Of a DNA stretch of 64,000 nt, positions 23,969-32,804 are shown piece by piece. The translations under genes were made by a program, and so were the position numbers. The notes beneath the pieces are model-generated. The model did no database searches. It had not been told where the DNA came from and saw only the letters and a program-made list of their open reading frames with translations. The DNA lies in assembly GCF_007991455.1 (NCBI RefSeq), contig NZ_BJYJ01000001.1, forward strand, positions 310,001 through 374,000, in the 5' to 3' direction. Source of the stretch: Chryseobacterium hagamense (lineage in GTDB: Bacteria > Bacteroidota > Bacteroidia > Flavobacteriales > Weeksellaceae). The stretch's first letter is position 1, and each line of letters opens with the position of its first letter.

Positions 23969-26107
23969 ATGAACAACAAGCCACACAACAAAAAGCTGGA
24001 CCAACTGGAATCACATGCCACGTCTAGCGAAAACACCAGGCTTACAAGCAATCAGGGACTCAGAATCAACAATAACCAGGATTCCCTGAAAGCCGGAAAC
24101 CGGGGGCCTACCCTGATGGAAGATTTCTTCTTCAGGGAAAAGATGACCCATTTCGATCATGAAAGAATTCCGGAAAGGGTCGTCCATGCCCGTGGATCCG
24201 GTGCCCACGGTGTCTTTAAACTCAATAAAAGCCTTGAAAAATATACCAAAGCAGGATTTTTGACAGAAGTAGGAAAAGAAACGCCCGTCTTTGTAAGGTT
24301 CTCTACCGTGGCAGGAAACAGGGGAAGTACGGACCTTGCGAGAGATGTAAGGGGCTTTGCCGTAAAATTCTATACCGACGAAGGAAATTACGATTTGGTG
24401 GCCAACAATATTCCGGTATTTTTTATTCAGGATGCGATTAAATTCCCGGATCTGGTGCATGCCGTAAAACCGGAACCGCATAATGAAATCCCGCAGGCCC
24501 AGTCGGCACACGATACCTTCTGGGATTTTATTTCCCTGATGCCGGAAAGCATGCACATGATCATGTGGCTGATGAGCGACCGTTCGATCCCGAGGAGCTA
24601 CAGCCGCATGGAAGGTTTCGGGGTGCATTCCTTTAAATTTATCAATAATGAAGGAAGAATGCATTTCGTAAAATTCCACTTCAAGCCGAAACTGGGTGTC
24701 CATTCCGTGGCCTGGGACGAAGCCCAGCGGATTTCCGGCGTAGATCCGGACTTCCATAAAAGGGACCTTTGGGAATCCATTGAAAACGGAATGTTCCCGG
24801 AATGGGACTTCGGCGTACAGCTGATCCCCGAAGAAGACGAGGATAAATTTGATTTCGATCTTCTGGATCCTACGAAAATCGTCCCTGAAGAGGAAGTTCC
24901 GGTAGAACTCGTAGGCACCCTGACCCTGAACAGAAATCCCGATAATTTCTTTGCAGAAACCGAGCAGATCGCTTTCCATCCGGGGCATATTGTTCCCGGC
25001 ATCGATTTCAGCAAAGATCCGTTGCTTCAGGGAAGATTATTTTCTTATACCGATACCCAGCTTATCAGACTGGGCGGACCGAATTTCCATGAGATCCCGA
25101 TCAACCGGTCCGTTAAAACCGTTCACAACAACCAGCGCGACGGCTACATGAGGCAGCAGATCAACAAAGGAAAAGTAAGCTATGAGCCGAATTCCATCGG
25201 CGGAGGATGCCCGTTCCAGTCGATGATGTCCGAAGGAGGATATGTCTCCCATCAGGAAAGGGTTTCCGGCCCGAAGGTGAGACAGCGCAGCGAGAGTTTT
25301 GTAGACCATTACTCCCAGGCTAAATTATTTTACAACAGCCAGTCCGACTACGAAAAGATGCATCTTCAGAACGCATTGATCTTCGAGCTTTCCAAAGTAA
25401 CGGTTCCCGCAGTACGGGAAAGAATGGTCGGGCAGCTGAACTTTATCGATAAAGCACTGGCTCAGAAAGTGGCAGCTGAAGTAGGTGTTGAGGTAAAAGA
25501 ACTTGAGTTTCCGAACCAGAGCCTGCCTGCAGACAGCAATCACCAGGATCTCCAGAGTGAAGAAAGAGAAGCCCACACCAGGGTTTCTGGGGCCCTGAGT
25601 ATGGCCGATACCATTAAGGATACCATCAAAGGAAGGAAAATAGGCTTCATTATGGCCAACGGGGTAAACGCGTTAAGTGTACATGACCTGAAAACCAAGC
25701 TGGAAGGAGAAAACGCTGTCGTGGAAATTATCGGCCCGAACATGGTACCGGTAACGACGAATGACGGATCGATGCTGACGCCGAAACACTCGATTACCAG
25801 TATCGCCAGTGTGGCTTTTGATGCGCTTTATATTGCAGCAGGAGAAGATTCCGTGAAGGCGCTGCTCACTGCCGGAAACAAACCGCATGTTTTAAATTTC
25901 ATCAATGAAGCTTACAAGCACTGTAAAGCGATCTATTTCGGGGAAGGATCCGAACCGTTTTATATGAACAGCAACGTAAGCCTTAAAAAGCATATCGACC
26001 CGGCGATTGTATCCTGGGAGGATGAAATGCCTGAGAACAAATTCATTGATGCCATTGCAAAGCATAGGGTCTGGCATCTTGAACTGGAAAGAAATACCCA
26101 GGATTAA
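23969..26107 (+). CDS. katE: Large-subunit haem catalase (clade II, KatE-like)
   Basis: A 712-residue cytoplasmic catalase, the size of the clade II enzymes. Distal haem residues are His73 (VVHARGSGAHG) and Asn146 (LVANNIPVFFIQDAIKFPD). The proximal haem ligand is Tyr360 (GRLFSYTDTQ). The spacing of the three equals that of E. coli HPII. A C-terminal flavodoxin/DJ-1-like domain starts near residue 545 (GRKIGFIMANGVNALSVHDL). It destroys hydrogen peroxide in stationary phase or stress. It lies in a stress gene cluster. A 15-bp palindrome upstream is a possible operator. Confidence 0.97.
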   Translation: MNNKPHNKKLDQLESHATSSENTRLTSNQGLRINNNQDSLKAGNRGPTLMEDFFFREKMTHFDHERIPERVVHARGSGAHGVFKLNKSLEKYTKAGFLTEVGKETPVFVRFSTVAGNRGSTDLARDVRGFAVKFYTDEGNYDLVANNIPVFFIQDAIKFPDLVHAVKPEPHNEIPQAQSAHDTFWDFISLMPESMHMIMWLMSDRSIPRSYSRMEGFGVHSFKFINNEGRMHFVKFHFKPKLGVHSVAWDEAQRISGVDPDFHKRDLWESIENGMFPEWDFGVQLIPEEDEDKFDFDLLDPTKIVPEEEVPVELVGTLTLNRNPDNFFAETEQIAFHPGHIVPGIDFSKDPLLQGRLFSYTDTQLIRLGGPNFHEIPINRSVKTVHNNQRDGYMRQQINKGKVSYEPNSIGGGCPFQSMMSEGGYVSHQERVSGPKVRQRSESFVDHYSQAKLFYNSQSDYEKMHLQNALIFELSKVTVPAVRERMVGQLNFIDKALAQKVAAEVGVEVKELEFPNQSLPADSNHQDLQSEEREAHTRVSGALSMADTIKDTIKGRKIGFIMANGVNALSVHDLKTKLEGENAVVEIIGPNMVPVTTNDGSMLTPKHSITSIASVAFDALYIAAGEDSVKALLTAGNKPHVLNFINEAYKHCKAIYFGEGSEPFYMNSNVSLKKHIDPAIVSWEDEMPENKFIDAIAKHRVWHLELERNTQD

Positions 26108-26150
26108 TGACATCAGAACATCACCTCATAAAACCATAAAATATTACGTT

Positions 26151-26525
26151 ATGAAAGCTGCAGTCATCCATTTGCCGCGAGTCAGTACGTGTGATACCGT
26201 AGATGATCCCCTCATTAAAGATTCCTATGATGTTATCCCGAAAGTAACGTCTACAGCTATCTGCGGGAGCGATCTGCATTTGTTTTCCGGTGGAATCCCT
26301 CAGGCAAGACCAACTTGGACGGATTTTTGATAAAGGAATAACTATAAGAGCCGGACAGTGCAATGTCCATACCATCCGATGAGTTGATGGAATATGTATA
26401 GAGCGGCCGGGTTACTTTAGATGATATCATTACCCATCATCTGTCATTGAAAGATGTTTCTAAAGGTTACTAGATTTTCGATAAAAAGATAGACAACTTG
26501 TGTAAAAGTGGTTCTCTATCCGTGG
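26151..26525 (+). pseudogene. Remnant of a zinc-dependent alcohol dehydrogenase with a large internal deletion
   Basis: The first 50 or so codons (MKAAVIHLPRVSTCDTVDDP through AICGSDLHLFSG) are the N-terminus of a glutathione-independent formaldehyde/alcohol dehydrogenase. Directly after, near 26305-26315 and in another frame, the sequence jumps to the C-terminal part: IFDKGITIRAGQCNVH, DELMEYV, SGRVTLDDIITHHLSLKD and IFDKKIDN, ending near KVVLYPW. About 250 codons, including most of the Rossmann domain, are missing. Two in-frame stops (26399-26401 and 26471-26473) and further frame changes show long-standing decay. The parent presumably belonged to the surrounding stress cluster. Confidence 0.85.
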
Positions 26526-26576
26526 AAATCTTCTACCCCCCTAAACATAAATACACACACACTTAAATATAAAATT

Positions 26577-27077
26577 ATGGAATTTCAAAAAAACCTCCTG
26601 GAATACATCAGCCAGTCGCTGATGACCGCAGACGAAACGATTTCGGTTGTAGAAAGTGTTACCTCTGGCTGCCTGCAGCTGGCCTTTTCACAAATGCCGA
26701 ACGCCTCTCTTTTTTACAAGGGCGGAATAACGACCTATACTATGGCAGAGAAGGTAAGGCTATTGAATGTAGATCCTGATGAAGCCGAGGAATGCGACTG
26801 TGTTTCTGAGAATATTGCGGAAACCATGGCATTGAATGTAGCCAGGCTTTTCGAATCCGACTGGTCCATCGCAACAACCGGCTACTGCACACCGATCAGA
26901 AATTCATCCTATAAAATTTTTGCTTATTTTTCCTTTGCCTATAAAGGGGAGATTGTACTGACGAAAAAACTGGAACTGCATCCTAAAACGCAGGCACTGA
27001 ATGCTCAACTCTATTACACCGAATTTATACTTGGGTGTTTTAAAAGCGAGATCAACCAGCTGCTTATCTTAAAATAA
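26577..27077 (+). CDS. CinA C-terminal-domain protein (nicotinamide-nucleotide amidase-like)
   Basis: A 166-residue protein matching the PncC/CinA C-terminal domain: ISVVESVTSGCLQLAFSQMP carries the ES/TSG motif, then FYKGGITTYTMAEKVRLLNV and IATTGYC. The family removes amide from nicotinamide mononucleotide or acts as a competence-damage protein. The domain stands alone without the N-terminal MoCF-like part. The usual YTGxxGP-type motif is altered here (TGYCTPIRNSSYK), so catalysis is uncertain. The open frame extends upstream to 26508 but that part is the tail of the dead dehydrogenase; ATG 26577 is preferred. Confidence 0.78.
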   Translation: MEFQKNLLEYISQSLMTADETISVVESVTSGCLQLAFSQMPNASLFYKGGITTYTMAEKVRLLNVDPDEAEECDCVSENIAETMALNVARLFESDWSIATTGYCTPIRNSSYKIFAYFSFAYKGEIVLTKKLELHPKTQALNAQLYYTEFILGCFKSEINQLLILK

Positions 27078-27084
27078 AAAACAA

Positions 27085-27882
27085 ATGAACAGGAAGAACC
27101 AGTATGCTTTAATTACAGGAGCTACCAGCGGGATCGGCTATGAACTGGCAAAGCTATTTGCCAAAGACGGGTATGATCTTGTAATGGTTTCCAGAAACCA
27201 CGATGAGCTTCAGGCAAAAGCCAATGAATTTAAAAGTTACGGGATCAATGTCATCACCATGGCCAAGAACCTGTTTACGCAGGATGACGCTTTCTCCCTG
27301 TATTCCGAACTTAAGTTAAACGGAATCAGCCCGGAGATCCTCGTCAATGATGCGGGACAGGGCGTATACGGAAAATTCCAGAATACCGATATCCATCGTG
27401 AGGTGGATATCATTAACCTGAACATTGTTTCCGTTATAATCCTGACCAAGCTTTTCCTCAAAGACCGCCTGGCTAAAGGATCCGGAAGGATTCTGAATCT
27501 GGCATCGATTGCCAGCAAGGCCCCGGGTCCATGGCATTCGGTATATCACGGAACAAAAGCTTTCGTACTCTCATGGTCCGAAGCCATCCGTGAGGAACTG
27601 AAGGATTCAGGGATTACGGTGACTGCGCTCTTGCCAGGGCCTACCGATACGGACTTCTTTAATAAAGCCGGTATGAACGAAAGTAAAATTCTTGAGGATA
27701 AAGATAACCTGATGTCGCCTGAACAAGTGGCGGTGGACGGTTATAAAGCCCTCATGAATGGGGAGGATAAAGTAATATCCGGCCTGACAAATAAGCTTTC
27801 TGTGGCAATGACCAATATTACAACCGACAGCATGGCGGCACACCGGATGGGGGAAATGCAGAAGCCCATGAACGAAAAGTAA
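27085..27882 (+). CDS. Short-chain dehydrogenase/reductase (DltE-like)
   Basis: A 265-residue SDR. The NAD(P)-binding motif is TGATSGIG at residues 12-19, the structural motif NDAGQG replaces the usual NNAG, and the active site has Ser in LNLASIASKAPG and the Tyr-Lys pair in YHGTK. It follows the CinA-like gene after 7 bp and precedes another SDR after 7 bp, so all three are probably one operon. Such ketoreductases of the SDR family reduce fatty or sugar carbonyls; the substrate cannot be inferred. Confidence 0.88.
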   Translation: MNRKNQYALITGATSGIGYELAKLFAKDGYDLVMVSRNHDELQAKANEFKSYGINVITMAKNLFTQDDAFSLYSELKLNGISPEILVNDAGQGVYGKFQNTDIHREVDIINLNIVSVIILTKLFLKDRLAKGSGRILNLASIASKAPGPWHSVYHGTKAFVLSWSEAIREELKDSGITVTALLPGPTDTDFFNKAGMNESKILEDKDNLMSPEQVAVDGYKALMNGEDKVISGLTNKLSVAMTNITTDSMAAHRMGEMQKPMNEK

Positions 27883-27889
27883 TTTCATA

Positions 27890-28642
27890 ATGGGGAAATT
27901 AAAGTTAGAAAATAAATCCGTTCTGATTACGGGAGCGGATAGCGGAATAGGAAAAGCAGTGGCCTTGCTCTTTGCCAAAGAAGGGGCTGATGTGGCTATT
28001 GTTTACCATTCCAGTAAAGAAGATGCGGAGCAGGTAAAAGCCGAAATTGAAGAACTTGGAAGAAAATCGGTGATCATGCAGGGGAATGTAAGTGATGCTG
28101 GCTTCTGTAAAGAGGCAGCTGAAAAAACAATTGCTGAATTCGGAGGAATTGACATCCTGATAAACAATGCCGGCGTACAGTTTCCTGCCGACAGCATTGA
28201 AGATCTTGCAGAAGAGAACATCCGGAAAACATTCGATTCCAATATCATCGGGATGATCCTGCTTACGAAAGCGGTTTTCCCGCATCTCAAAGAAGGAAGC
28301 GCAATTATCAACACCACTTCTGCAGCAGCCTACCAGGGACATCCCGAACTCTTGGATTATTCGGCAACGAAGGGCGCCATTGTTTCTTTTACCCGTTCAC
28401 TGGCCCTGCAGGCAAAACCGAAAGGAATCCGTGTGAATGCCGTAGCACCGGGACCGGTAGCCACGCCGCTCACCGAAGCGACCTTTGGAGACACGAAAGA
28501 AGATCCGGGCAAGCCGCCTTTCGAAAGAAATGCATCGCCGGAAGAGGTGGCCTACAGCTTCCTGTTTCTGGCCTGCCGGGATTCGGCACAGATGTCAGGG
28601 CAGGTACTGCATCCGAACGGCGGACTCATCGTCAGCGGATAA
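27890..28642 (+). CDS. Short-chain dehydrogenase/reductase (glucose dehydrogenase/YhdG-like)
   Basis: A 250-residue SDR with TGADSGIGKAVA, NNAGVQFP, catalytic Ser in NTTSAAAYQG and Tyr-Lys in YSATKGA. The C-terminal pattern GPVATPLTEATF and GQVLHPNGG is typical of the general-stress SDRs related to YhdG and YghA. The partner cofactor is probably NADP. It ends the CinA-SDR-SDR unit, followed 28 bp later by a tiny lipoprotein gene. Confidence 0.88.
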   Translation: MGKLKLENKSVLITGADSGIGKAVALLFAKEGADVAIVYHSSKEDAEQVKAEIEELGRKSVIMQGNVSDAGFCKEAAEKTIAEFGGIDILINNAGVQFPADSIEDLAEENIRKTFDSNIIGMILLTKAVFPHLKEGSAIINTTSAAAYQGHPELLDYSATKGAIVSFTRSLALQAKPKGIRVNAVAPGPVATPLTEATFGDTKEDPGKPPFERNASPEEVAYSFLFLACRDSAQMSGQVLHPNGGLIVSG

Positions 28643-28670
28643 ACTGATTAAAACCGATTAAACTAAATTT

Positions 28671-28841
28671 ATGAAAACCAAAGCCATCATGATTATGGGG
28701 ATGATTTCCCTATGGACCTTCACGTCGTGCCGATGTGATCTGCCTTCGGATGAACCGGAAGATGAGAACAAAGACAAAGATACCCAACAGTTCAGGCAGT
28801 CAAATCTGGAAAACGATACCCTGCTGTCATTAAATAAGTAA
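28671..28841 (+). CDS. Small lipoprotein, hypothetical (56 residues)
   Basis: A 56-residue frame with a lipoprotein signal (MIMGMISLWTFTSC, lipobox cysteine at about residue 20) and a highly charged tail (DEPEDENKDKDTQQF). No family is recognised. The start ATG is 28 bp after the second SDR stop with an A-rich leader, and the frame ends 45 bp before the FAD-Rieske gene, so it is probably part of the same transcript. Codon use and the lipobox argue that it is real. Confidence 0.6.
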   Translation: MKTKAIMIMGMISLWTFTSCRCDLPSDEPEDENKDKDTQQFRQSNLENDTLLSLNK

Positions 28842-28886
28842 TACCGGGTATTTTAACCAACCACTAATCACAAAAACAGTAACGAT

Positions 28887-30413
28887 ATGTATAGAGACGG
28901 AGCGAGAAAAAGCATCTGGCAGGAAGAGATAAAAAGATTTTCTTCGGAAACCGGCTTTCACCATCAGTACGATGCAGCCATCGTAGGAGGAGGAATTACC
29001 GGTGTTTCTACTGCCTTAAAATTACAGCAATCGGGTAAAAAATGTATTCTGCTGGAAGCGGCCAACATCGGTTTCGGAACTACCGGCGGAACCACCGCCC
29101 ATTTAAATGATTTTTTTGATACGACTTTTAAGGAAGCCATCAGCGATTTTGGTGAAGATAATGCTAAACTGCTCGCAGAAGTAGGACAGGAGGCGATTGG
29201 AATAATAGAAACCAACATCAGGAATTATAATATTGACTGCAATTTCGAGCGAAAGACCGCTTACCTTTTTGCTCTGGATGAAAAACAGGAAAAACAGCTG
29301 CAGGATATTGTAGACGGTGCTTCGGAAGTAGGACATGAAATGAGGTATGTGGATGAAATCCCTTTTCCGATTCCTTTTAAAAAGGCGGTTTCCATTCCGG
29401 ACCAGGCGCAGTTTCACCCCATCAGATATATTAAAGCTTTAGCTGAAGCCTTCATCAACGCAGGCGGAATGATTCTGGAAGACTGCCTCTGCGAAAATTA
29501 TGATGAACAGGAAGACGAGGTTATTTTAAAAACTTCAAAAGGTGAAATCAGAGCGTCAAATGTGGTGTATGCTACCCACATTCCTCCGGGATTAAGCATT
29601 CTCCATACCACCAATGCGCCGTACCGGAGCTACGCGATGGCATTCAGCCTGAAGGATGAAAATTATCCGAAAGATTTAGGTTATGATCTGATCGATCCAT
29701 ATCATTATTACAGGGTTCAGGAGATAAATGGAGAAATGCTCCTGATTGCCGGCGGGGAGGACCATAAGACCGGTCACGAAGAAGATACCGGTGAATGTTT
29801 TTCACGGCTGGAAAATTACGTGAGGAAATACTTCGATGTGGAAACGGCGTATTACAGCTGGTCCAGCCAGTATTACGAGCCGACGGACGGATTCCCGTAT
29901 ATCGGAAAGCTTCCCGGAAGTAAAGGAAAAGTGTATGCCGCTACCGGCTTCAGAGGAAACGGAATGATTTTCGGGACGATCTCCTCACAGATCATTTCGG
30001 ATTTAATTACAGACGGCAGCAGCAAATATGAGAACGTATTTAATCCTTCCAGGATAAAGCCGATTGCCGGATTTACCAGTTTTGTAGAAGAGAATGCAGT
30101 GGTAGCGTATGATTTTATTAAAGATAAGCTTTTTAAAGAAAAGATTACATCTCTCAGTGATGTAACGGAAGGAGAAGCCAAAGTGGTAAAATATGAAGGC
30201 GATTCCTACGCGCTGTACAAAGAGACCGGCGGAAAAGTTCATCTGGTGAAGAGTACCTGCCCCCATGCAAAATGCGAAGTACGATGGAACAGTGCCGAAC
30301 TCAGTTGGGACTGTCCCTGCCATGGTTCCAGGTTTAATGTAAACGGAAAGATCCTCACCGGACCAAGTGTAACCGCTTTGCAAAGGGTGGATCCTGAAGA
30401 CTCCGAATCTTAA
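28887..30413 (+). CDS. FAD-dependent oxidoreductase with C-terminal Rieske domain
   Basis: A 508-residue two-domain protein. The N-terminal DAO-type flavoprotein domain has the dinucleotide motif DAAIVGGGITGVSTAL near residue 30 and a GFRGNGMIFGTISSQII block near the end of the domain. A Rieske 2Fe-2S domain follows at about 425-508, with the CPHAKC and CPCHGSRF pairs that ligate the cluster by two cysteines and two histidines. The fusion is known in other bacteria but its substrate is unknown; an amine or sugar-derived substrate is usual for DAO folds. It closes the run of stress-related genes. Confidence 0.9.
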   Translation: MYRDGARKSIWQEEIKRFSSETGFHHQYDAAIVGGGITGVSTALKLQQSGKKCILLEAANIGFGTTGGTTAHLNDFFDTTFKEAISDFGEDNAKLLAEVGQEAIGIIETNIRNYNIDCNFERKTAYLFALDEKQEKQLQDIVDGASEVGHEMRYVDEIPFPIPFKKAVSIPDQAQFHPIRYIKALAEAFINAGGMILEDCLCENYDEQEDEVILKTSKGEIRASNVVYATHIPPGLSILHTTNAPYRSYAMAFSLKDENYPKDLGYDLIDPYHYYRVQEINGEMLLIAGGEDHKTGHEEDTGECFSRLENYVRKYFDVETAYYSWSSQYYEPTDGFPYIGKLPGSKGKVYAATGFRGNGMIFGTISSQIISDLITDGSSKYENVFNPSRIKPIAGFTSFVEENAVVAYDFIKDKLFKEKITSLSDVTEGEAKVVKYEGDSYALYKETGGKVHLVKSTCPHAKCEVRWNSAELSWDCPCHGSRFNVNGKILTGPSVTALQRVDPEDSES

Positions 30414-30428
30414 ATTTCAATTGCATTA

Positions 30429-31088
30429 ATGAATAAGCACCGTTTTTTTACCGTAACGGTTTAAGCATCGTTTTAATTATACTGATGTTCATCTCCCTTA
30501 TGGGGCAGTTTCTTACCGGCTGGAAGACCTTGAACAAGGAACTGGCTGAGAATGGAAGTGCCTTACTAAGCCTGGACCAATATATCCGCAGCGGCCATTT
30601 TATTCAGGCCACCTTTGAAAATTGGGAAAGCGAGTTTCTTCAGATGATGATTTATGTGGTACTGACGGTTTCCCTACGGCAGAAAGGTTCCAGCGAATCC
30701 AAATAAATCGCTTGATAAAAAAGAAGAAGTGGACCAGGAGCCGGAACCGCATCCTGATGCGCCATGGCCCGTACGAAGAGGAGGAATCTGGCTGAGGCTG
30801 TATAAACATTCACTTTCTTTGGCATTTGGCATCCTGTTTGCAATAAGTTTTTCGCTACACTTTTACGGAAGTCTGAAGGACTACAACGAAGAACAGATTT
30901 CCAAAAAGCAGCAGGTGATCACAGCTTCGGAATATATAACGGAGTCCAGATTCTGGTTTGAATCTTTCCAGAACTGGCAAAGTGAATTTCTCGCCGTCGC
31001 ATCGTTGGTAATCCTGTCGATTTGGCTGCGTGAAAAAGGTTCTCCGGAATCAAAGCCCGTAGATATGCCGCACACTGAGACACCTTAG
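30429..31088 (+). pseudogene. DUF6766 membrane protein gene broken by two frameshifts
   Basis: The reconstructed protein of about 220 residues would have two related halves, each with a membrane helix and the pattern FxNWxSEFLxxxxYVxLxVxLRxKGSxESK, as in DUF6766. The first ATG (30429) is followed by a run of seven T (30443-30449) that throws the frame off before YRNGLSIVLI; a run of eight, or of five, would restore it. The second lesion is at 30704-30707, where a stop and a +1 shift interrupt GSSESK from SLDKKEEVDQEPEPH. Two open frames (30485-30706 and 30729-31088) remain. A terminator follows, so the gene was once a complete unit. Confidence 0.75.
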
Positions 31089-31115
31089 TTCCCTCGTTAT
31101 TAAAAACACTCAGAA

Positions 31116-31145
31116 AAAACCGTACCTCGTTGTATGGTTTTTTTA
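31116..31145 (+). terminator. Terminator of the DUF6766 gene
   Basis: AAAACCGTAC (31116-31125) pairs with GTATGGTTTT (31132-31141, one G-T wobble), followed by a T run. Confidence 0.75.
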
Positions 31146-31415
31146 TTTTAGCAATCCGATCAAAATTACTCTGATAATTAATATTTTTTTAAAAATTTTG
31201 TTTAATTAAAGACTTTGGTTGTGTTACTTAAGTAATGATGCCTCATATTTTACGTATATAAAAATAGCGGTACCTGATGAGTTTGAAGTCTGCTAATGGG
31301 CCGGCGAATAAACTTGGATAGATTGATAAAAATCAACCAGATTTTGAAAATCCTTCAGGTTGGCAACTTCATATTGTTACAGGAAAAATGTTGATACTGA
31401 ATAACTACAAAATAA
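31146..31415. other. Intergenic region with a perfect FNR-type palindrome
   Basis: No gene is seen in this stretch. TTGAT-AAAA-ATCAA at 31323-31336 is an exact FNR consensus palindrome, but no TAnnTTTG box lies at the expected distance on either strand. It may be a decoy, a repressor site or a remnant. Confidence 0.45.
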
Positions 31416-31418
31416 ATA

Positions 31419-31442
31419 AGGCCGCAAAAAATTCTGCGGCCT
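31419..31442 (-). terminator. Terminator of the pyridoxamine-oxidase-like gene
   Basis: AGGCCGCA (31419-31426) pairs with TGCGGCCT (31435-31442); on the minus strand T-rich sequence follows. Confidence 0.75.
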
Positions 31443-31482
31443 CACATTATTTAATAGTTGAAGTATTTGCGTAATAAGGATC

Positions 31483-31992
31483 TTAGATTTTAGCATTACC
31501 TTCTACACCGTCGGAATTATCGGTTGTTTGCCCGGTAACGGCATTGGCCACAAAATTAAGGATGCTCACCAGTTTCCCGGCTTTGGTATCCCAGTAATAA
31601 GAATCTTTCGGCTCTACCCTGATAATTGATACATTCGGATCGTCTTTACCGTCCTCAAACCATGCTTTAGCCATTGGTGACCATTTGTCTTCAATCGTAG
31701 ACTTATCTTTATAAATTGTTGCATCACCGAAAACGGAAAGGTACTGGTAATCGCCGTTGTTCATGAAAAATAACTGTACTCTTTTATCGTCTTTTATTTC
31801 AAAATTTTTGTTGCTCGTATCGCCGCTGATGAACCATAAGTTTCCTTCATCATCCGTTTCCTGTAAAGTCATCGGGCGGGAATTGACCGGAAGGGTATTC
31901 AGTTCCGTACAGAACATGCAGATCTTTGCATTTTCTGAAAGTTCTTTAATTTTTTTAATCGCTTCTGTGTTCGTAAGATTTTCTGTTGACAT
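31483..31992 (-). CDS. Pyridoxamine 5-phosphate oxidase-fold general stress protein
   Basis: A 169-residue split-barrel flavin-binding protein of the general stress protein 26 type. The visible blocks are ICMFCTELNTLPVNSRPMTL, NLWFISGDTSNKNFEIKDDKRVQLFFM and the terminal DSYYWDTKAGKLVSI. These proteins bind FMN or FAD and are induced by stress; the reaction is unknown. The canonical PdxH phosphate-binding residues are not evident, so it is not a PLP-synthesis enzyme. It is monocistronic with its own terminator. Confidence 0.87.
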   Translation of the reverse strand: MSTENLTNTEAIKKIKELSENAKICMFCTELNTLPVNSRPMTLQETDDEGNLWFISGDTSNKNFEIKDDKRVQLFFMNNGDYQYLSVFGDATIYKDKSTIEDKWSPMAKAWFEDGKDDPNVSIIRVEPKDSYYWDTKAGKLVSILNFVANAVTGQTTDNSDGVEGNAKI

Positions 31993-32222
31993 AATAAATA
32001 TATTTTAAGTGACTGGTTTAATTAAACCTGAATTTAATTACAGTACGTATTCAAAAATCCGACCATAATCGAAATATTAGAGCGGAAAGATCAATAATGT
32101 AAGAGCGAATCACCAATTATGCCTGGTAACTGAATGATCAACATAATTTGATTAAGTTGTACCGGTAATGAAAGCATCATTTAATCAGGTATTTCAGGAA
32201 ATTCACAAGTGCAGCGAATTGA

Positions 32223-32627
32223 CTATTTAACATTTACAGAATCTCCATTTGCTTTACCGCTGAATCTCTTATAAAAACAGAAGAGTCCGAAAAGGTAAAC
32301 GCAATGCAGCAGCTGCGCTTCAATAGCCATCCAGTTTTCGATCGAGCAGCTTCCGGCTGTCAGGATGCTCATTAAAACCAACGCTGCATACAGCGTATAT
32401 TCCGTCTTTATGTTTATCAGCAATAAAAGCCCGATAACCGCTTCCGCTACCGGAAGGAAATAACTGAAAGGAACAATTAAAGCTTCCGGAATAGTTGATT
32501 TTTCCATTGTTTTCACCATCCAGGTACTGAAATCCGGTAGTTTTGGCAGCCGGACCAATCCGTGGCCCAAAAGAGAAACCGCCACCGGCAGCCTCAGAAA
32601 AAAGAAAGCCGTTCTGAAATCTTTCAT
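32223..32627 (-). CDS. DoxX-like membrane protein
   Basis: A 134-residue protein with four predicted membrane helices. LRLPVAVSLLGHGLVRLPKL resembles the first helix of DoxX proteins, and FSYFLPVAEAVIGLLLLINI and YTLYAALVLMSILTAGSC are the next helices. DoxX proteins act in quinone- or thiosulphate-related redox at the membrane, but most members have no known function. The gene stands alone; an intergenic gap of about 230 bp separates it from the upstream gene. Confidence 0.72.
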   Translation of the reverse strand: MKDFRTAFFFLRLPVAVSLLGHGLVRLPKLPDFSTWMVKTMEKSTIPEALIVPFSYFLPVAEAVIGLLLLINIKTEYTLYAALVLMSILTAGSCSIENWMAIEAQLLHCVYLFGLFCFYKRFSGKANGDSVNVK

Positions 32628-32804
32628 ACTTAATTATTTTAATTAAAATTTCTGATACGAACCATTGAGATCTATACGTGATTTAAAAAATTCAGCCAGT
32701 TTTATTCTAAGCAAAAGGCTGAATAAATCTTTGATTTCACCTTATTCCAATTTTAAGGTCTTCATCCACCTTACTGGTTCAGACTACATTCCACATCGCC
32801 CTTT

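Noticed and set aside
26508..26576. Longer start for the CinA-like gene
   Set aside because: The extra residues (VLYPW and following) are the tail of the decayed alcohol dehydrogenase, so the ATG at 26577 is preferred.
31274..31310. Hammerhead-ribozyme-like CTGATGAG and later CGAA
   Set aside because: The bases between cannot form the required stem II, and no stem I or III partner was found.
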